Source of the DNA: Arsenicibacter rosenii
GTDB lineage: Bacteria; Bacteroidota; Bacteroidia; Cytophagales; Spirosomataceae
Direction of reading: 5' to 3'
NCBI RefSeq assembly: GCF_001870735.1
Contig: NZ_MORL01000001.1
Span: 186,001-250,000, forward strand
DNA: 64,000 nucleotides
This document shows positions 1-8,491 of the stretch, one piece after another (the first letter of the stretch is position 1; every line of letters starts with the position of its first letter). A program made the position numbers and the translations under genes. The notes under the pieces were generated by a model that saw only the letters and a program-made list of their open reading frames with translations, was not told where the DNA came from and searched no databases.

Positions 1-339
1 AAAGGGGTGGTTTCGCCGGCTGAATGACTGGAACAAGGCAATCGCCAGGCTCCGGATCGGGTTTGCTTCAGGATTAAAGAAAACAATCTGCCAGTCGCCG
101 GTATGGCTGCCGGCCTGGTGACCGGCGATGAGCCCGGGGAGAAGACCCGCTTTGACAAGGGAGGATTTGCCACTGCCGGAAGAACCGATAATAGCCAGAA
201 AACGGGAACCGGTGAGTTTATCACGCAATTCCCGAATCTGATTATCCCGGCCATAGAACAAGTGGGCGTCTTCGAATTCGAAGCTCCTGAGTCCGGGAAA
301 CGGATTAGAGACCGCACTTGTATTACTGACTTGTACCAT
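1..339 (-). CDS. Novel STAND NTPase, N-terminal part (truncated by window edge)
   Basis: Reading the minus strand from an ATG at 337-339 gives an open frame of 113 codons that runs off the left edge. An in-frame TGA lies two codons before this ATG, so the start is well fixed. The protein opens with the 'NPFPGLRSFEFEDAHLFYGR' type segment (about residues 12-31) typical of novel STAND (nSTAND1) ATPases and has a Walker A motif GSSGSGKS at residues 52-59. Such proteins are usually more than 1000 residues, with C-terminal WD40 or TPR sensor repeats, which cannot be seen here. STAND proteins act as ATP-driven signalling hubs. The next gene upstream encodes an RsbW-like ATPase, which suggests a regulatory rather than a metabolic job; its trigger is unknown. 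Confidence 0.85.
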   Translation of the reverse strand, partial: MVQVSNTSAVSNPFPGLRSFEFEDAHLFYGRDNQIRELRDKLTGSRFLAIIGSSGSGKSSLVKAGLLPGLIAGHQAGSHTGDWQIVFFNPEANPIRSLAIALFQSFSRRNHPF

Positions 340-413
340 CGTTCACTTTACAGCTGCTTGTTCAGTACGCGAGCGACTGGTCATGTGCATTAACTCATGT
401 ACTGACTGGCGAA

Positions 414-845
414 TCATGCCTCTGTGGCCGGCACGTTCATAATAAAAATGTTCCGGTTCCGGTTATGGGTATATTCATACCGGAATTCATCAACACCATT
501 GATCGTCAGAAAAATACCCATGCCACCGATGGGGCGCTCTTCAAGCGGTTTACTGAAATCGTCTTCGTCGGGGAGGTCCCGCTGAAGCGGGTCAAACGGC
601 GCGGCATCGTCTTCAACAACGATGGTCAGTTGCCGGTCCGACAGGTCAGTTATAACATCCAGTACCCCTTCTTTACCGGCCTGTTCATAACCATACAGGA
701 TGATGTTGGTCGCAATTTCGTCGAGGGCCAGCATCAGGTTGTAGGTCTTTTTCTTATCGAGATGCGCGAGCAGCGCTTTTTCCCGAACCAGGTCCCTGAG
801 GTCGTCAAGGGAGTCGAGTGTCGCCGGAAAGGTTTTGTTTTCCAT
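414..845 (-). CDS. Anti-sigma factor-type serine kinase (RsbW-like HATPase)
   Basis: This 143-residue protein is a stand-alone GHKL ATPase of the HATPase_c_2/RsbW type. The N-box is 'LDEIATNIIL' (about 41-50), the G1 box starts near 'VEDDAAPFDP' (77-86) and the glycine-rich lid is 'GGMGIF' (107-112). Family members bind and inhibit a sigma factor or another partner and phosphorylate a STAS antagonist. The start at MENKTF (843-845) is chosen because the longer frame adds nine residues that do not look like family sequence. Two STAS genes lie just upstream (900-1214 and 3453-3788), giving the two halves of a partner-switching module; no sigma factor or PP2C phosphatase gene is visible in the window. 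Confidence 0.87.
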   Translation of the reverse strand: MENKTFPATLDSLDDLRDLVREKALLAHLDKKKTYNLMLALDEIATNIILYGYEQAGKEGVLDVITDLSDRQLTIVVEDDAAPFDPLQRDLPDEDDFSKPLEERPIGGMGIFLTINGVDEFRYEYTHNRNRNIFIMNVPATEA

Positions 846-899
846 AAAGCATAAATGAAAACGGTGAGGCACTACGACCGGAAAGGCCCGACACAGCGG

Positions 900-1214
900 T
901 TACATGTATTTGTCGACAATGTTAACGCTGTGTTGCAGGCCGGTTTTTTCCAGTGTATCCACAATGTTTTCCTGCGGCTGGACGATGTAAATAGCTAAGT
1001 TGGTACCAATTTTTTGCTTGGCGAAGATCAGGACACGTAACCCTGCTGATGAGATAAAGGTCAGGTTCTCAACAAAGAGTACGAGTTCATCGGGGCCTTC
1101 GGCAGCCACTTTTTCGATTTCACGCTGAAACTCTCTGGCCGACAGCGAATCCAGTTCTCCGGCAAGGGTAATTTTGGCAATTTTTTTGGCTTCAGCTAGT
1201 ATGTGAAAACTCAT
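900..1214 (-). CDS. STAS-domain anti-sigma factor antagonist
   Basis: A 104-residue single-domain STAS protein. The conserved helix entry reads 'LTFISSAGLRVL' (51-62); in RsbV/SpoIIAA relatives the serine at this site is phosphorylated by the cognate RsbW-like kinase, so Ser55 or Ser56 is the likely target. The start at MSFHIL (1212-1214) fits the domain boundary; the 22 extra residues of the longer frame look non-coding. The gene lies 54 bases upstream of the RsbW-like gene and downstream of glgX on the same strand, so the set is probably co-transcribed. The partner is inferred from proximity only. Confidence 0.88.
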   Translation of the reverse strand: MSFHILAEAKKIAKITLAGELDSLSAREFQREIEKVAAEGPDELVLFVENLTFISSAGLRVLIFAKQKIGTNLAIYIVQPQENIVDTLEKTGLQHSVNIVDKYM

Positions 1215-1323
1215 TGTGTTACACAGTTTATTGGTTAATGGAATTGATCTCAGATAGCGTCGGGATAGTACCTGGTGCATGACTTAATGCGGTTTTCAGG
1301 TGGTATCACGGTCAATGCGTGCG

Positions 1324-3447
1324 CTAAACGGGCTTGCCGACAAGGACAACCACACTGCGGGCCCCCACCAGAAAATTCTGCTGATCTTCGAGCTGCGGTT
1401 CGCGGCCCGGGTCGAAAATGTCTTCCGGAGTTGGCATGTCCGTGTTGGCAAACAGGTGCCATTTCAGGTTGTCGGGTAGTTCCGGCAGCTGAAAGTGCAG
1501 TGTTTCCCAGTACATATTCATGGCGACATACACCATGTTGTCGGTGACGGCGCCCTGCTTGGCATGATAGCCGCAGAGCATAAAGGCAAACGCACGGCTG
1601 GATGTCGACCAGTCGCAGCGCCAGGCTTTGGTGCCGTGGAAGCTGATATCCGGGAATCCGCTGCCCACATAGTCCCAGTGCTGGAAGTGCTTCGGACTAC
1701 GCAGTACCGGATGCAGGTGCCGGAAGCGGATAATCCGCTGCGAATAGGTGTACAGGTCTGCATTCTTGTCGAGCAATGACCAGTCGAGCCAGTTCAGTTC
1801 GTTATCCTGACAATAGGTGTTGTTGTTGCCTTTCTGCGTACGGCCGACTTCATCACCCATTAAAATCATCGGAATTCCCTGACTTACCATCAGGATTGTG
1901 AGCGCATTTTTTACCTGTTTGTGCCGCAGCCAGTTTATGTTAGGGTCGTCGGTTTCGCCCTCCCAGCCACAGTTCCAGGAGTTGTTATCGTTGGCACCGT
2001 CGTTGTTATTTTCCCCGTTGGCTTCGTTGTGTTTTTCATTGTAGGCGAACATATCATATAGCGTAAACCCGTCGTGGCAGCAGATAAAGTTGATGCTGGC
2101 GGCCGGTCCCCGGTGATAGTAGAGGTCCGGTGAGCCCATGATCCGCTGAGCCATGGGCCCTACTTCACCGGCATCACTTTTAAGGAATTTTCGTACGTTA
2201 TCCCGGTATTTCCCGTTCCATTCTGCCCAACGCCCATACGCCGGAAATGACCCTACCTGATACAAACCACCCGCGTCCCAGGCTTCGGCAATGAGCTTAC
2301 ACTTGGCCAGAATCGGGTCAAACGCCAGCGATTCGAGCAGGGGCGGGTTGCTCAGCGGCCTGCCGTCCATGTCCCGTCCCAGAATCGCGGCTAAGTCGAA
2401 GCGGAAGCCGTCGATATGGTATTCTGAAGCCCAGTACCGCAGACAGTCAAGCACCATGTTCCGGACAACAGGGTGGTTACAGTTCAGGGTGTTGCCCGTA
2501 CCCGAGAAGTTAAAATAATACCCCTCCGGCGTGAGCATGTAATACGTTTTGTTGTCGATCCCCCGGAAGGAGATCGTATGGCCCCGGTGATCGCCCTCGG
2601 CCGTGTGGTTGAAGACCACGTCGAGGATCACTTCGATGCCGTTTTTGTGTAATTCCTTAATCAGCGTTTTCAGCTCATCGACCTGCATCCCGAATTTACC
2701 CGTGGCGGCATAACCGGCTTTGGGCGAGAAGAAGTTGACGGTACTGTACCCCCAGTAGTTGACTAGCGTTTCGCCCGTGACGGGGCTTTCGCGGCTGTGT
2801 TCCCACTCGTCGAACTCGTAAACCGGCAGCAGTTCAATGCAGTTGATGCCCAGCCCTTTCAGGTACGAAATTTTGCTCTTGATGGCACTGAACGTTCCCG
2901 GGTTCTTGACACCCGACGACGGGTGCCGGGTGAAGCCGCGCACGTGCATTTCGTAGATGATCAGGTCTTCGGCCGGGGTTTCGAGCGGATGGTCGCCTTC
3001 CCAGTCAAAGTCTTCGAAGGCCAGCCGGGAGCGGTAGGGATAAATGTCATCCCAGTTGGGTTTGGCCAGCCACGTATCCCGGCCGCCGATCACTTTGGCA
3101 TAGGGATCGCTGAGGATTTTGGTTTTGTCGAAGCGGTAACCGGCTGCGGGGTTAAACGGCCCATCCATACGGTAGCCATACTCCAGCCGTTCATAGTCCA
3201 GATCAAAAACAATCATGGCATACACGTTACCGATCCGGAATTCGTCGGGAAACGGAATTTCGGCAAACGGCCTGGCTTCGCCCCGGTCAAATAAAACCAG
3301 TGTACACGAGGTGGCTGCGCTGGAGTACACACTGAAATTAACGCCGTTTGATACCATCGACGCCCCGAACGGCAGTACGTGTCCTCGTCTGAACTTAATC
3401 CCGTTCAGCTCATGGGTGGGGTAATAATCTATCCGGCTATCTTCCAT
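1324..3447 (-). CDS. glgX: Glycogen debranching enzyme GlgX (isoamylase family)
   Basis: A 707-residue GH13 protein that hydrolyses alpha-1,6 branches of glycogen or limit dextrins in the cytoplasm. An N-terminal CBM48-like domain (about 15-130) leads into the catalytic barrel. The conserved regions are 'DVVFNHTAEG' (276-285), 'DGFRFDLAAI' with the nucleophile Asp351, 'LIAEAWDAGG' with the acid Glu388, and 'CCHDGFTLYD' with His458-Asp459. The length matches GlgX. No glgA, glgB, glgC or glgP is next to it; instead it sits between two STAS genes, 5 bases downstream of the first (3453-3788). This placement suggests that debranching is regulated together with, or by, the partner-switching proteins, which is inference. 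Confidence 0.95.
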   Translation of the reverse strand: MEDSRIDYYPTHELNGIKFRRGHVLPFGASMVSNGVNFSVYSSAATSCTLVLFDRGEARPFAEIPFPDEFRIGNVYAMIVFDLDYERLEYGYRMDGPFNPAAGYRFDKTKILSDPYAKVIGGRDTWLAKPNWDDIYPYRSRLAFEDFDWEGDHPLETPAEDLIIYEMHVRGFTRHPSSGVKNPGTFSAIKSKISYLKGLGINCIELLPVYEFDEWEHSRESPVTGETLVNYWGYSTVNFFSPKAGYAATGKFGMQVDELKTLIKELHKNGIEVILDVVFNHTAEGDHRGHTISFRGIDNKTYYMLTPEGYYFNFSGTGNTLNCNHPVVRNMVLDCLRYWASEYHIDGFRFDLAAILGRDMDGRPLSNPPLLESLAFDPILAKCKLIAEAWDAGGLYQVGSFPAYGRWAEWNGKYRDNVRKFLKSDAGEVGPMAQRIMGSPDLYYHRGPAASINFICCHDGFTLYDMFAYNEKHNEANGENNNDGANDNNSWNCGWEGETDDPNINWLRHKQVKNALTILMVSQGIPMILMGDEVGRTQKGNNNTYCQDNELNWLDWSLLDKNADLYTYSQRIIRFRHLHPVLRSPKHFQHWDYVGSGFPDISFHGTKAWRCDWSTSSRAFAFMLCGYHAKQGAVTDNMVYVAMNMYWETLHFQLPELPDNLKWHLFANTDMPTPEDIFDPGREPQLEDQQNFLVGARSVVVLVGKPV

Positions 3448-3452
3448 GCGTA

Positions 3453-3788
3453 TTACGGTTTAAGGGCGGCGATGCCTTCGTCCAGGGTGTCGACTAAAAT
3501 GAAAAAGGAAAGGAAACCCGTGTTGGCCATGATGTCCTGAATTTCTTCGGACGCTCCCAGAAGGACGACTTTCCCGTTACGTGACTTGATTTGCCGGTAG
3601 ATCATCAGCAGTACCCGCAGGCCCGCGCTCGACAGGAAATCTACCTTGGAAATATCCAGAATAACAGCGGTCTGCCCCTGAATGGGGCCCATGGCCCCGC
3701 GTTCAAACTCGCCGGCCGTTTTGCTGTCGATACTGCCCTCTGCTTCAATAACCGTGATATTACCGACCGTTTTGGATGTAACGTTCAT
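3453..3788 (-). CDS. STAS-domain anti-sigma factor antagonist
   Basis: A 111-residue STAS protein, second of the pair flanking glgX. The conserved site reads 'VDFLSSAGLRVL' (49-60) with Ser53/Ser54 as candidate phosphorylation sites. The start MNVTSK (3786-3788) is preferred over a longer frame with a cysteine-rich, non-domain extension. Its stop is only 5 bases before the glgX start, so translation of the two is likely coupled. It is clearly divergent from the other STAS protein at 900-1214, so they may answer to different kinases or form a two-input switch on one kinase. Confidence 0.88.
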   Translation of the reverse strand: MNVTSKTVGNITVIEAEGSIDSKTAGEFERGAMGPIQGQTAVILDISKVDFLSSAGLRVLLMIYRQIKSRNGKVVLLGASEEIQDIMANTGFLSFFILVDTLDEGIAALKP

Positions 3789-3881
3789 ACTCGTTTGGTT
3801 TTGGTGTATTGCGCAACAGCATGGTGCCCGGAAACCTCCGGACACCATCGCGACGTAACGCAGTACTTGTTTTTTCTCGTG

Positions 3882-5708
3882 TTAGACCGGAGTGATCAAC
3901 ACCTTCACTCTTACTTGCTTGTCGGTTTCCGGTAAATTGACGGTCAGCGCATCGGCATCAAAGTCGGTATAAGGCGCATCGTCGATGAATACTTCTCCGA
4001 TCTTAATACTGCCTTTAGGCAGAATATCCGGCGACACGTGCAGGACATTGTTCTTAAACGAGTTCGGATAAGGCTTGAAGTAGAAATAGGTTGGCTGCTT
4101 GGTAATGAGCAGGTTGATGTAAACGGCCGACAGGTAGCAAAGCTCGGTTGAGTGATAGGCACTCATGGAGTGGCTGCCCTTGAAGCGTTCGTGACCCAGA
4201 AGATAAGGCATCCCGTTGGCAAAGACGTTGAAGTAAACACCGCCATCGTCGGTATCGAGGAAGAAGGCGTTGTAGAACGAGGCCGCTTCGCGGGCCTGTT
4301 TCTGATAGTCTTCTTCGCCGAGGATGCCGTACAGGATCAGGTAGGCCAGAATGGCCTGTTCCTGCTGCCACCACGCCTTGCGGTCGTGCCATACATACTG
4401 ATGGTGCTTACCGCCGATGAGCGTTTCGCGTTCAACCACGTCATACCAGCCGCCGCGCTGCTGATCAGAACCGGCCGCCGGCATCAGTTCGGCGATCTTT
4501 TTCGCAAAATCGAGGTATTCGTCCTTGCTCTTAAGCGACTGCATCCGCATGAGGTTCCAGGCAATTTTGAGGTTGTGGCCTACTACCGCGCGGTTTTGCT
4601 GCCAGCCCCAGGTCTGGTCTTTGCTCCAGTCTTCGAAGAATTTCTCCTGCACAAACGGGCTCTTGTCGTAGTCAGGAAAATATTTGGTAATGGTATCGAA
4701 GGTATATTCCAGGAAATCAGCGTATTTCTGTTCGCCGGTTGCCAGATAGAGGTTAATCAGGTAGGCCGGGGCATGGTCACCGACCGAGTTCCAGTTTTTG
4801 CGGGCGCGGTTGTGGGCCAGCGACTGGTCGCGCGGGTCGAGCCCGATCGGGTCGATGTGGGAGAAATACCCTTCCTGCTCGTTGTCTTTGAAGTACTTCT
4901 CGAACAGGTCGATGGTTTTTTCAATATCCGCCATGATGCGGGTATCGCCGGTGATGCGGTACGTCTGGGTCGGACCGGCAAGGGCATAAATCTGCTCATA
5001 CATCGGGATAGAGTAGTAGTCATCCCCGAATTCAGACGTGAGCAGCTTGGTTTCTTTGGCGCCGTCTACCTTGATACCATGGTACCAGTAGATGAGGTCG
5101 GCGTCCTGGTCGTAGAACCGCATGTGGTCGCGGAGGTAGTTGGTGCCCAGCTCGGCTCCTTCCAGAAAGGCATCATTCCCCGTCAGCATGTAGGCTGAGG
5201 CAAAGCCGTAAATCATCCGCGAGATCGTATCGGTTTCCTGAAGGTAATCGCCTCGTTTTGAGCCGGCCAGGTTCAGCACCGTACGGTAGTTATGGTAGTC
5301 GATCGGTGATTCAGGATAGTTAAACTGCCATTTGAGGTAACTTTTGGCAATCGATTCGATTTGTTTAATCCACCAGTCCTGGCCTTCGTGGCGGTATTCT
5401 TCGGGCGTTTTACCGGGGAAGATCAGTTGCTGGGCCTCAAAAATCATGTCGCCCTCGTCGGCGCCGGGGTAGAACGTACCGTAGGCAAACACATACTGTC
5501 CCTGCTTCGACAGAAACTCGAACATGAGGCCGGTAGCATCCTGGTAGCCTTCGTCGAGGTTGCGTACGCTGCGGGCGTAGGTCGATGGAATCAGGTTTAA
5601 TTTAAACTGCCGTTTGTCGGAGGTTTCGACAACAAACGAACGCTCGGCGGGCGTAAAGCTGACGATATAACCAGCAATGGTATCGGAAAATGTAAAGTTG
5701 AGTTTCAT
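3882..5708 (-). CDS. AGE family (N-acylglucosamine 2-epimerase-like) epimerase/isomerase
   Basis: A 608-residue cytoplasmic protein (no signal peptide) with the (alpha/alpha)6-barrel features of the N-acylglucosamine 2-epimerase family: 'NWNSVGDHAPAYL' (about 306), 'WGWQQNRAVVGHNLKIAWNL' (about 367), 'GGWYDVVERE' and 'HDRKAWWQQEQA', with the conserved histidines and WWQ. Family enzymes interconvert sugars such as N-acetylglucosamine/N-acetylmannosamine or cellobiose. It is about 200 residues longer than the usual 390-420, with a non-barrel N-terminal stretch of about 130 residues and an 80-residue C-terminal beta-rich tail. The substrate cannot be told from sequence. It lies in the same minus-strand run as glgX, which fits a carbohydrate-storage context. 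Confidence 0.85.
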   Translation of the reverse strand: MKLNFTFSDTIAGYIVSFTPAERSFVVETSDKRQFKLNLIPSTYARSVRNLDEGYQDATGLMFEFLSKQGQYVFAYGTFYPGADEGDMIFEAQQLIFPGKTPEEYRHEGQDWWIKQIESIAKSYLKWQFNYPESPIDYHNYRTVLNLAGSKRGDYLQETDTISRMIYGFASAYMLTGNDAFLEGAELGTNYLRDHMRFYDQDADLIYWYHGIKVDGAKETKLLTSEFGDDYYSIPMYEQIYALAGPTQTYRITGDTRIMADIEKTIDLFEKYFKDNEQEGYFSHIDPIGLDPRDQSLAHNRARKNWNSVGDHAPAYLINLYLATGEQKYADFLEYTFDTITKYFPDYDKSPFVQEKFFEDWSKDQTWGWQQNRAVVGHNLKIAWNLMRMQSLKSKDEYLDFAKKIAELMPAAGSDQQRGGWYDVVERETLIGGKHHQYVWHDRKAWWQQEQAILAYLILYGILGEEDYQKQAREAASFYNAFFLDTDDGGVYFNVFANGMPYLLGHERFKGSHSMSAYHSTELCYLSAVYINLLITKQPTYFYFKPYPNSFKNNVLHVSPDILPKGSIKIGEVFIDDAPYTDFDADALTVNLPETDKQVRVKVLITPV

Positions 5709-5806
5709 GGGAGATTAATTGACTACCGCAGGCAGTACTCCGATAGAAGTTTGGTCTAAATGAGGATTTACGAAAACAGGGTAAGCCGGTGCAATGATGA
5801 AAGCGA

Positions 5807-6382
5807 TCAGCCTTGCCGCTCCGCCAGCATATCGATGATCCGGCGGGCAAACAGGTGCGCATGGCCGCCGGACCGTCCGGTGACCAGCGTACCATCAACA
5901 ACCACATCCTCGTTGGTATAAATGGCGCCGTACGCTTTGGCGTCGCCGATCAGGTTGTTATGGCAGACAAGTTTCTTTCCGCTGACAAGCTCAGTAGCGG
6001 GCGCCACCAGCCACAGGCCATGACAGATAATACCTTTCAGGATGCTGTCTTCTGCAAATACGCGTTTCAGAAATTCAGTGGCAGGCGGTATTTTCTCAAC
6101 GTCTTCGGTATACCGTAACCGATCTGAAACCATACCGGAAGGGACAATAATGGCAGAATAACTGCGGAGTTCTTCATCACTCATGCCTTCGAACGTTTCC
6201 CAACAATCCATAGGAGCGCGGTGTTCGTGGCCGTAGAACGTGATTTTGGGCTGGCCCCACAAGCGGGTCAGAAAGTGCACCTCGGCACCTTCTTCCGGAA
6301 ACCGGTACTTGTAGTAAAAAATTTCGTTTTCGAAATAATCGCTCTCAAACAGTATGCCGATTTTCGCGCCTTTTAATTTCAT
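5807..6382 (-). CDS. DJ-1/PfpI superfamily protein
   Basis: A 191-residue cytoplasmic protein of the DJ-1/PfpI class-I glutamine amidotransferase-like fold. The nucleophile elbow is 'GIICHGLWLVAP' (117-128) with Cys120 followed by His121, and an acidic residue that can pair with the cysteine occurs in 'LFESDYFENE' (11-20). Relatives act as glyoxalase/deglycase, cysteine peptidase or redox sensors; which of these applies is not visible. The gene is followed by the AGE epimerase (98 bases) and preceded by a cupin gene (100 bases), all on the same strand. Confidence 0.88.
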   Translation of the reverse strand: MKLKGAKIGILFESDYFENEIFYYKYRFPEEGAEVHFLTRLWGQPKITFYGHEHRAPMDCWETFEGMSDEELRSYSAIIVPSGMVSDRLRYTEDVEKIPPATEFLKRVFAEDSILKGIICHGLWLVAPATELVSGKKLVCHNNLIGDAKAYGAIYTNEDVVVDGTLVTGRSGGHAHLFARRIIDMLAERQG

Positions 6383-6482
6383 GGGGTTTACACAGATACA
6401 AGGTTAATGAGAGGAAGGTTAATCAGACCGGCGAAAACCACTGACTGCCGAGAGTCAGGGGCCCCGCCGGCCTGGTTGCGGA

Positions 6483-7007
6483 TTAGCGGATCAGACGGTC
6501 GAGAAGGCTCTGATCAAGGCCTACGTTCTGGTAATGCTTACGGGCCAGCTCCAGCAGGGTGAAACCATCGTCATACGCTACGATCTTGCCGTTATCAACG
6601 GTGTCGAGGTAGATCAGACCACCGGATACGTGGAAAAACGTAATCATCGGTTCTTTGGCATCCGCCGGTACGACCAGTGTGTGGGCTTCTCCCGGTGGCT
6701 CGTAGATAAACGTGCCCGGTGTGGCCACCCAGTCATGCTCCAGATAATGCCATGAGCCGCGAAGCGTATACCCATATACCGTACTGATGTGGTAATGCGG
6801 GTTCAGCATGGCGCCCGGCGCGATTTTCAGGACATTGGTAAAACCACCGGTGCTTACGTTAAAGCTACAGGCCTGAAACCAGGCTCCCTCAACGTAAGGA
6901 ATCCACAGCCGGTCATCATCCAGGTTTGTGTCGGTTGTGTATTCGGTGTGCGTACGCTGCTCGGCTAACAGGCCGTCGTTGAACGTGCGAAACGTGTTAA
7001 TTGGCAT
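6483..7007 (-). CDS. Cupin protein, 2,4'-dihydroxyacetophenone dioxygenase-like family
   Basis: A 174-residue single-cupin protein. The metal-binding residues appear in 'PGAMLNPHYHISTVYGYTL' (His71 and His73) and 'YEPPGEAHTLVVP' (His109). The overall pattern (an opening near 'LWIPYVEGAWFQ', then 'RGSWHYLEHDW') resembles the ChrR-like cupins annotated as 2,4'-dihydroxyacetophenone dioxygenase, which cleave a C-C bond in that compound. No aromatic catabolism genes are nearby, so the true substrate is open. A purine-rich GGAGGG lies about 7 bases before the ATG, which is unusual here, where most genes have no Shine-Dalgarno sequence. Confidence 0.82.
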   Translation of the reverse strand: MPINTFRTFNDGLLAEQRTHTEYTTDTNLDDDRLWIPYVEGAWFQACSFNVSTGGFTNVLKIAPGAMLNPHYHISTVYGYTLRGSWHYLEHDWVATPGTFIYEPPGEAHTLVVPADAKEPMITFFHVSGGLIYLDTVDNGKIVAYDDGFTLLELARKHYQNVGLDQSLLDRLIR

Positions 7008-7088
7008 TTTTTTACCCTCCGAATTTTAGTTTTAAGATTTGTTTAACCGGTAAAGTAACAAGTATTGATCTGCTTGATTGAGTCGTAA

Positions 7089-8171
7089 TTAAGCCGATTC
7101 CCTGAGGCGCTCGCGGAGCTTGTCGGCCATGTGGTGATAGCCGAAGGCAACGGCCAGATCAAGCGGCGTACGGCCATCCTGACCTTTCAGATCAAGGCGG
7201 ACGTTGGCACCTGGGTCGGCGTTCATCAGCACCTCAAACGCCTCAGTGTGGCCGTGCCAGATCGAATCGTGCAGGGCGGTATAGCCGTTATAGGGCCCCT
7301 GGGCATTTACTTCAACCAGCCCTTGTTCGAGGAGCAGCTTCAGCGGACCCGGATGGCCTGAGAAGGCTGCCTTGTGCAAAGGCGTAGCTTTCAGGAGATA
7401 ATCGACGATTTTCGGGTTGGCACCTGCGTTGATGAGCTCGGCCGCGATATCGGTAAGGCCACTGAAACAAGCCACCAGCAATGGCGTTTGCCCATCGTTG
7501 CCGCTGCCGATTACCGGCGATTTTTCGTTTACATCGACCCCTTCGGCGATGAGTTTCCGCACGGCGTCAATATCATTGCGTAATACGGCCTGCATCAGCG
7601 GCTGTTGCTGGTTTGCCTCGTCGGCGGCCTGTTTGGCCTCCAGCAGCTCGCGGATGGTTTTACCCCAGCTTTCTTCTTCGGGGGTAGTACCACCGGCCGT
7701 CCAGCGGGGTTCCTTGCCGATAAAGTCGAAAACCGAAGCACCGTGGTGACCACGAATGGTGATCGAAGCCCCCTGATCGAGCAGGAATTTAACCATGGCC
7801 GGTTTTTTTGACCAGACGGCATCAATCAGCGGCGTATGGCCTACCGTTGCCGATTGCAGGTTGATAAAGGCACCGGCATTCAGTAAGAGCTGTGCAATGT
7901 CTACGACACCGCTCTGGGCGGCTTTGTGCAGGGGTGAAGCGCCAAGGCTGCTGTCAACGGCATGGACATCGGCACCGGCTGCCAGCAGTTTATCGGTCAT
8001 CTGAACGTAGCCTAAGCCGGCAGCAACCATCAAAACGGTGTAGGGAGTAGGGCCGCGGCGGTTTACATCGGCACCAGCCTTGATGAGTTCGGTGGCCGCA
8101 GTAAGGTCGTTGGCTTCAACGGCTGCCAGCAGGGCAAGTTCGAGAGAACCGGTTTTGTCGATCGTCTTCAT
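7089..8171 (-). CDS. Ankyrin repeat protein
   Basis: A 360-residue protein made almost entirely of ankyrin repeats (about eight units). Recognisable cores include 'LIKAGADVNRRGPTPYTVLM', 'LLAAGADVHAVDSSLGASPL', 'LLNAGAFINLQS', 'LINAGANPKIVDYLLKATPL' and 'DGRTPLDLAVAFGYHHMADKL'. There is no signal peptide and no membrane segment, so a cytoplasmic protein-binding scaffold is likely. A central interruption near 165-195 divides the repeats into two blocks. It begins the minus-strand run ankyrin-cupin-DJ-1-AGE-STAS-glgX, but no partner can be named. Confidence 0.9.
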   Translation of the reverse strand: MKTIDKTGSLELALLAAVEANDLTAATELIKAGADVNRRGPTPYTVLMVAAGLGYVQMTDKLLAAGADVHAVDSSLGASPLHKAAQSGVVDIAQLLLNAGAFINLQSATVGHTPLIDAVWSKKPAMVKFLLDQGASITIRGHHGASVFDFIGKEPRWTAGGTTPEEESWGKTIRELLEAKQAADEANQQQPLMQAVLRNDIDAVRKLIAEGVDVNEKSPVIGSGNDGQTPLLVACFSGLTDIAAELINAGANPKIVDYLLKATPLHKAAFSGHPGPLKLLLEQGLVEVNAQGPYNGYTALHDSIWHGHTEAFEVLMNADPGANVRLDLKGQDGRTPLDLAVAFGYHHMADKLRERLRESA

Positions 8172-8491
8172 TCGTCAATGGGTATGTATTGTAAGCAGTT
8201 AAAGGCAGTTTGGTTGTGGGGCCGGTCAATACGGTTTGGCGCATTTCCAACGGTTTTTCCGGCTACCAGTCGTCAATAGTGTGTTGTTGCGGTTTTTGGA
8301 TTTAACCAGGTTTGTAAACCGGGTAATAAAAAAAAAGAGAACCTTTTCCGTGGTCAGCTTTTTGGCGCTAAACCGTGGAAAACGTTCTCTAAACTAACTA
8401 AAGTGGCCGTGAGCCGTGGGTATTTGGCCGTAAACGACAGGGGTTGGGGCGTCAACGACTACCTTTTGGGCGTGAACCGAAACGGACCGGC
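8172..8491. other. Intergenic region of 320 bases
   Basis: No coding potential is seen. The right half holds the terminator of the LytTR regulator gene (8328-8390). The left half should contain the promoter of the ankyrin gene, but no clear TAnnTTTG element was found on the minus strand. Confidence 0.6.
8328..8390 (-). terminator. Rho-independent terminator after the LytTR regulator gene
   Basis: On the minus strand a stem AGAGAAC-x-TTTTCC.. (8373-8390) pairs with GGAAAA-x-GTTCTCT (8336-8353), with two G-U pairs and one mismatch, and is followed by nine T. It lies about 100 bases beyond the stop of the regulator at 8492. Confidence 0.8.

Noticed and set aside
1-845. Antiphage defence island (STAND as Avs-like sensor)
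   Set aside because: The STAND start is of the nSTAND1 regulatory type and the neighbours are partner-switching and sugar genes, not nucleases or restriction genes; cannot be decided without the missing C-terminus.
4152-5198. 348-residue plus-strand frame
   Set aside because: Antisense to the AGE epimerase gene, which has conserved motifs; codon pattern is a by-product of the GC-rich third positions.
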